Origin: Chlamydiota bacterium
GTDB lineage: Bacteria; Auribacterota; UBA3054; B51-G9
Reading direction: 5' to 3'
Length of the DNA stretch: 8,497 nucleotides
Assembly: GCA_003648225.1 (NCBI GenBank)
Contig: QMOL01000117.1
Coordinates: forward strand, 1-8,497
Part shown: positions 5,158-8,497 of the stretch, piece by piece
Layout: each line of letters starts with the position of its first letter
How positions within the stretch are numbered: position 1 is the stretch's first letter
The notes under the pieces: generated by a model
Database searches by the model: none
Seen by the model: only the letters and a program-made list of their open reading frames with translations
What the model was told of the DNA's origin: nothing
Made by a program: the position numbers and the translations under genes

Positions 5158-6930
5158 TTATACATCTGTATTTTTCAACAAGATGTTTTTTAAAGAGCGA
5201 GTATCGCGCTCATTACAAATTTGTGTAATAAAATCATTTAAATAGATATCCTGAAACTGTTTACCGTTTTGTAATTTAACGGATATGCAGGAGTTTTCCA
5301 CTTCGTTATCACCTATTATAACCGAATAAGGAATTTTTTCAAGTCGGGATTGCCTTATTTTTGCACCCATTGGTCGACTTGTTTCGTCAAGCGAAGCTCG
5401 TAAATTCCTTTTTTTCAATTTTTTCAGTATTTCTTTTCCGTATTCGACATGACTGTCTTTAATTGGAACGATTCTAATTTGTTCTGGAGCGAGCCAAAGC
5501 GGGAAATTTCCCGCGCAGTTTTCCAAAAGAACGGCAAAAAATCTTTCTATTGCGCCGAGCAAAGCTCTGTGAATAACATACGGCTGATGTTCTTTTACGT
5601 CTTCGCCGATAAACGTCATTCCGAATCTTTCCGGTAGTTTAAATTCTAATTGAATTGTTGAACACTGCCATTCCCGCTGAAGGACATCTTTAATTTTTAT
5701 ATCGATTTTCGGACCATAGAATGCGCCGCCGCCTTTGTCTATATCGAAGGGGATCTTTTTTGCTTCGACGACTTTTTGCAAAGCTTTTTGCGCCGCTTCC
5801 CATCGTTCCGGTTTACCAACACATTTTCCTTCAGGTCGTGTTGAGATATAAACATGCAGATCTTCAAAGCCGAAAACTTTCAACATATCAAGACAGAAAT
5901 CCAACACACGGTCAATTTCACTCTCCATCTGATCGGGGGCGCAAATAATGTGTGCATCGTCCTGAGTGAATCCGCGAACGCGAAGAAGTCCGTGAAGCGC
6001 GCCGCTGCGTTCGTAACGATAAACTGTTCCGAGCTCCGCCCATCTTATCGGCAGTTCGCGGTATGAGCGAAGTTTGCTTTTGTAAATGAGGATATGGAAC
6101 GGGCAATTCATTGGTTTGACAAAATATTCATGTTCATCAATATTCATTGCCGGATACATTCCTTCGCGGTAAAAGTCGAGATGTCCGCTTGTTTCCCAAA
6201 GTTCGGCTTTCCCGATGTGCGGAGTATAAACGAGGTCATAATCAGCGTTATAATGTTCTGCTCGCCAGAAGGATTCGATTTCGTTTCTGATGATAGCGCC
6301 TTTGGGATGCCAAACAGCGAGACCCGGTCCGATTTCGTCGTGGAAACTGAAAAGTTCAAGGTCGGTGCCGAGTTTACGATGATCGCGTTTTTTGGCTTCT
6401 TCGAGTCTTGTAAGTTCGGCTTTCAATGATTGTTTATCAGGAAAAGCGGTGCCGTAAATACGTTGAAGCATTTGTTTCTTTTCATCACCGCGCCAATATG
6501 CGCCGGCGATGCTCAAAAGTTTAACGGCTTTAACCTCGCCTGTTGAAGCCAAATGCGGTCCTTTACAAAGATCGATAAAATCGCCTTGCTTATAGATTGA
6601 GATATCTTCTTCGTTGCCGAGAGATTCAATCAGTTCAATTTTATAAGGCTGATCATTTTCTTTAAAGAAATCCAATGCTTTTTCTCTTGACCAAACCTCA
6701 TGTTCAAGTGGCAAATTTTTATTGACAATTTTGAACATCTGCTTCTCAATTCGTTTGAGATCATCCGGAGTGAATGGTTCCGGTACATCAAAATCGTAAT
6801 AAAAACCCGTTGCGATTGCAGGACCAATCGCTAATTTCGCTTCCGGGAAAAGTTCGGTTACAGCCTGCGCGAGAACATGGCTTGCGGTATGTCGGAACAT
6901 TTCACGATATTTAGGGTTATCAAAATCCAT
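5158..6930 (-). CDS. thrS: threonyl-tRNA synthetase lacking the TGS domain
   Basis: ThrRS charges tRNA-Thr and clears mischarged Ser-tRNA-Thr. The 590-aa protein starts directly in the N2 editing domain, whose active-site residues are all present: His14 and His18 (RHTASH), Cys122 and His126 (LCKGPH). The class II core has zinc ligands Cys276 (KPMNCPFH), His327 (DDAH) and His454 (VIHRA), motif 2 around YRYERSGALHGLLRVRGF (304-321) and motif 3 at GAIERF (459-464). The anticodon-binding domain covers about 483-575. The roughly 60-residue N-terminal TGS domain of E. coli ThrRS is missing; an in-frame TAA two codons before the ATG shows it is not just a start-site error. No Shine-Dalgarno is visible. 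It is the first gene of the thrS-infC-rpmI-rplT operon. Confidence 0.96.
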   Translation of the reverse strand: MDFDNPKYREMFRHTASHVLAQAVTELFPEAKLAIGPAIATGFYYDFDVPEPFTPDDLKRIEKQMFKIVNKNLPLEHEVWSREKALDFFKENDQPYKIELIESLGNEEDISIYKQGDFIDLCKGPHLASTGEVKAVKLLSIAGAYWRGDEKKQMLQRIYGTAFPDKQSLKAELTRLEEAKKRDHRKLGTDLELFSFHDEIGPGLAVWHPKGAIIRNEIESFWRAEHYNADYDLVYTPHIGKAELWETSGHLDFYREGMYPAMNIDEHEYFVKPMNCPFHILIYKSKLRSYRELPIRWAELGTVYRYERSGALHGLLRVRGFTQDDAHIICAPDQMESEIDRVLDFCLDMLKVFGFEDLHVYISTRPEGKCVGKPERWEAAQKALQKVVEAKKIPFDIDKGGGAFYGPKIDIKIKDVLQREWQCSTIQLEFKLPERFGMTFIGEDVKEHQPYVIHRALLGAIERFFAVLLENCAGNFPLWLAPEQIRIVPIKDSHVEYGKEILKKLKKRNLRASLDETSRPMGAKIRQSRLEKIPYSVIIGDNEVENSCISVKLQNGKQFQDIYLNDFITQICNERDTRSLKNILLKNTDV

Positions 6931-6960
6931 ATAAATTTATAAATATAATAATTAGAACAA

Positions 6961-6981
6961 GCACGAACAGCAATGTTCCGC
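6961..6981 (-). promoter_or_regulatory. hairpin in the thrS 5' leader
   Basis: On the minus strand GCGGAACA pairs with TGTTCGTGC, forming about 8 bp with one G bulge and a G-T wobble closed by a TTGC loop, 30 nt ahead of the thrS ATG. E. coli ThrRS represses its own mRNA through anticodon-arm mimics, but no threonine anticodon is displayed in this loop, so such a role is only a possibility. Confidence 0.35.
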
Positions 6982-7000
6982 ATTTATTCAAGAGTTAGAT

Positions 7001-7029
7001 ATTATATCAAAAGACGTTATTTATTGCAA
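7001..7029 (-). promoter_or_regulatory. thrS operon promoter
   Basis: On the minus strand TTGCAA (7029-7024), a 17-nt spacer and a perfect TATAAT (7006-7001) form a near-consensus housekeeping-sigma promoter. Transcription would begin near 6994 and give a leader of about 64 nt. A second, weaker pair (TTGCTG, 17 nt, TATTAT) lies closer to the gene. Confidence 0.7.
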
Positions 7030-7052
7030 TAGATAAAGTAATATGATATACT
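7024..7052 (+). promoter_or_regulatory. avtA promoter (predicted leaderless transcript)
   Basis: TTGCAA (7024-7029), a 17-nt spacer and TATACT (7047-7052) form a good housekeeping-sigma promoter. The -10 ends six nt before the ATG at 7059, so the usual start point falls on or next to the A of the start codon. The -35 hexamer is a palindrome and is also the -35 of the thrS promoter on the other strand. Confidence 0.7.
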
Positions 7053-7058
7053 ATTATC

Positions 7059-8324
7059 ATGAATTTATCAAAATTTGGAAAAAAGTTTACAAAAACGTCA
7101 GGTATAAATGAACTGATGGTAGATCTCGATAACGCGTTAAATACCGGAAGCGAAATGTTTATGCTTGGCGGTGGTGCTCCTGCTCATATTAAAGAGATTG
7201 ACACAATTTTTCACAACAGAATGGTTGAAATTATAAATGATGAGCAAGAATACGCTGCAATGGTTGGTAATTATGACGGTCCGTCGGGAAACGCAAGATT
7301 TATAGATGCACTATCGAAACTTTTCAGTAAGGAATTCGGTTTTGACATTAAACCGGAAAATATAGCACTTACAAACGGAAGTCAAACGGCGTTTTTTTAT
7401 CTTTTCAATTTGTTTGCCGGAGATTTTTCAAATGGCAAAAAGAAAAAAGTGCTTTTCCCTTTAGCGCCGGAATATATTGGTTATTCAGATGTTGGTTTGA
7501 GCGCAGATTTTTTTGTCGCAAATAAACCGAAAATAGAACTTATTGATGAACACACATTCAAATATCATATAAATTTTGATACTTTAAAAATCACAGATGA
7601 TATTAGCGCGATGTGCGTTTCTCGACCGACTAATCCGACCGGTAATGTTTTAACCAACGATGAAATAGATAAATTAAGTCAAATAGCCGCTGAAAATGAC
7701 GTGCCGCTAATTATTGATAATGCTTATGGAACTCCATTTCCTAATATGATTTATGTTGATGCCGCGCCGGTATGGAACGAACAAACGATTATTTGTATGA
7801 GTCTTTCAAAATTCGGTTTGCCTGCAACACGGACAGGAATAATAATTGCCAATCAGGAAATAATAAAGGCTGTATCGCAGTTGAACGCGATAATTAGTTT
7901 GGCCCCCGGTGGAATTGGACCTGTAATCGCGATGGAACTTATCCGCAGCGGTGAAATAATAGAGATCAGCCGTGATGTAGTTAGACCGTTTTATAAAAAG
8001 AAAATGGAAAAAGCGGTTGCGTTAATCCGAAAGGAATTTGAAGGAGTAAATTATTATATTCATAAACCTGAAGGCGCAATGTTTTTATGGCTCTGGTTTA
8101 AAAATATGCCGATAACCTGTGGCGAACTTTATGAACGGCTGAAAAACAATGGTGTGCTTGTTGTCCCGGGTCACTATTTTTATCCCGGACTCAATGAAGA
8201 CTGGCGGCATAAAGATGAATGTATTAGAATAAGCTACTCTCAGGATGATAAAATAGTTGAAGAAGGAATTAAGGCTATTGGAAAAGAATTGAAAAAAGTG
8301 TATAATAGGGCTGTGCCGATGTGA
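7059..8324 (+). CDS. avtA: valine--pyruvate aminotransferase
   Basis: AvtA is a cytosolic PLP enzyme that exchanges the amino group between valine and pyruvate (alanine and 2-oxoisovalerate), linking branched-chain and alanine synthesis. The 421-aa protein follows E. coli AvtA along its whole length: SGINELMVDL (14-23), MLGGGAPA (35-42), NYDGPSGN (71-78), ALTNGSQTAFFYLFNLFAG (103-121), SRPTNPTGN (188-196) with Asn192, IIDNAYGTPFP (218-228) with Asp220 and Tyr223, the Schiff-base lysine Lys251 in SLSKFGLP, LAPGGIGP (281-288), KPEGAMFLWLWFKNMPIT (336-353), VPGHYFYPGL (369-378) and carboxylate-binding Arg390. There is no Shine-Dalgarno; a promoter -10 lies six nt upstream. The last four codons (AVPM) and the stop come from the first copy of a downstream repeat. 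The strong likeness to a gammaproteobacterial enzyme may reflect past transfer. Confidence 0.96.
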   Translation: MNLSKFGKKFTKTSGINELMVDLDNALNTGSEMFMLGGGAPAHIKEIDTIFHNRMVEIINDEQEYAAMVGNYDGPSGNARFIDALSKLFSKEFGFDIKPENIALTNGSQTAFFYLFNLFAGDFSNGKKKKVLFPLAPEYIGYSDVGLSADFFVANKPKIELIDEHTFKYHINFDTLKITDDISAMCVSRPTNPTGNVLTNDEIDKLSQIAAENDVPLIIDNAYGTPFPNMIYVDAAPVWNEQTIICMSLSKFGLPATRTGIIIANQEIIKAVSQLNAIISLAPGGIGPVIAMELIRSGEIIEISRDVVRPFYKKKMEKAVALIRKEFEGVNYYIHKPEGAMFLWLWFKNMPITCGELYERLKNNGVLVVPGHYFYPGLNEDWRHKDECIRISYSQDDKIVEEGIKAIGKELKKVYNRAVPM

Positions 8325-8388
8325 GACAGGCTTTAGGCACAGCTGAGGAAATTTGAATTCTGCGAAATCAAATTTATGGATAAAAGGA
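8310..8388. repeat. structured direct repeat, copy 1 (overlaps avtA 3' end)
   Basis: Bases 8311-8388 recur at 8420-8497 with a single difference (A8380 versus G8489). The unit holds two hairpins. The first pairs GCTGTGCC (8310-8317) with GGCACAGC (8336-8343) around an 18-nt loop. The second pairs AAATTTGA (8349-8356) with TCAAATTT (8368-8375), continues across an A-A mismatch with TTC/GAA, and ends in a TGC loop. Neither hairpin is followed by a T-tract. I do not recognise the family; it may be an intergenic repeat element or a repeated non-coding RNA. Confidence 0.85.
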
Positions 8389-8419
8389 TTTCCGCTTGAT
8401 CAAATAGTTTTAGTTGTAA

Positions 8420-8497
8420 CTGTGCCGATGTGAGACAGGCTTTAGGCACAGCTGAGGAAATTTGAATTCTGCGAAATCAAATTTATGGGTAAAAGGA
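8420..8497. repeat. structured direct repeat, copy 2 (reaches window edge)
   Basis: This is the second copy, 77 of 78 bases identical to copy 1, after a 31-nt unique interval (8389-8419). The first hairpin has seven rather than eight pairs, because the base before CTGTGCC is A instead of G; the second hairpin is unchanged. Identity continues to the last base of the window, so the true end of the unit and the number of further copies are not visible. Confidence 0.85.

Noticed and set aside
4877..5245. Plus-strand 122-codon open frame across infC and the end of thrS
   Set aside because: It is antisense to two clearly identified genes and spans their junction, with no recognisable protein features.
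6961..6981. tRNA-Thr anticodon-arm mimic as in the E. coli thrS operator
   Set aside because: The loop is TTGC and shows no threonine anticodon, and only one arm is visible. It is kept as an unassigned leader hairpin.
8310..8343. Intrinsic terminator for avtA formed by the GC-rich stem
   Set aside because: The loop is 18 nt and no T-tract follows either hairpin in the plus direction.
8343..8375. Hammerhead ribozyme-like core (CTGAGGA followed by GAAA) inside the repeat unit
   Set aside because: The 14 nt between the two motifs cannot form stem II, and the AAATTTGA/TCAAATTT pairing conflicts with the hammerhead layout. No cleavage-site arrangement fits.
8311..8497. CRISPR array with a 31-nt spacer
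   Set aside because: The repeat is at least 78 nt, far longer than CRISPR repeats. Only two copies are visible and no cas gene is present; the spacer-like length is probably chance.

Overview
The window is an AT-rich bacterial chromosomal segment. It is dominated by a leftward (minus-strand) block of translation genes, with one rightward metabolic gene at the right end. The L20 protein begins MPRATN, several proteins are PVC-like, and Met-Gly-rich tails and AT-rich intergenic repeats are present. These suggest an uncultured member of the PVC or a related Gram-negative lineage (Lentisphaerota/Kiritimatiellota-like). That placement is an impression from reading proteins, not a phylogeny, and I hold it weakly.

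Layout, left to right. Bases 1-135 are the last codons of a plus-strand gene ending in a long Met-Gly-Gly repeat. Bases 217-1923 (minus) encode a membrane-anchored or secreted subtilisin-like protease. Its start lies 16 nt after the end of ispF (1940-2419, minus; MEP isoprenoid pathway). A 226-nt gap of short degenerate heptamer repeats separates ispF from pheS (2646-3707, minus). No pheT follows pheS. A strong intrinsic terminator and a second hairpin lie between rplT and pheS. The block thrS-infC-rpmI-rplT (6930 down to 3805) has the classical order; infC starts with AUU, and thrS lacks the TGS domain. avtA (7059-8324, plus) is divergent from thrS. It is followed by two 78-nt structured direct repeats, 109 nt apart, running to the window edge.

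Regulation readable from sequence. The 128-nt thrS/avtA divergent region holds two near-consensus promoters built on one palindromic -35 hexamer (TTGCAA, 7024-7029), each with a 17-nt spacer. The avtA transcript is predicted to start at or within a base or two of its ATG (leaderless). Shine-Dalgarno sequences are strong for infC, rpmI and rplT, and absent for thrS, pheS, ispF, the protease and avtA.

The coding genes are ordinary housekeeping families. The parts least explained by known annotation are the structured repeat after avtA, the heptamer repeats in the gaps, and the shared-palindrome promoter. I see no defence system, CRISPR array, transposase, rRNA or tRNA.
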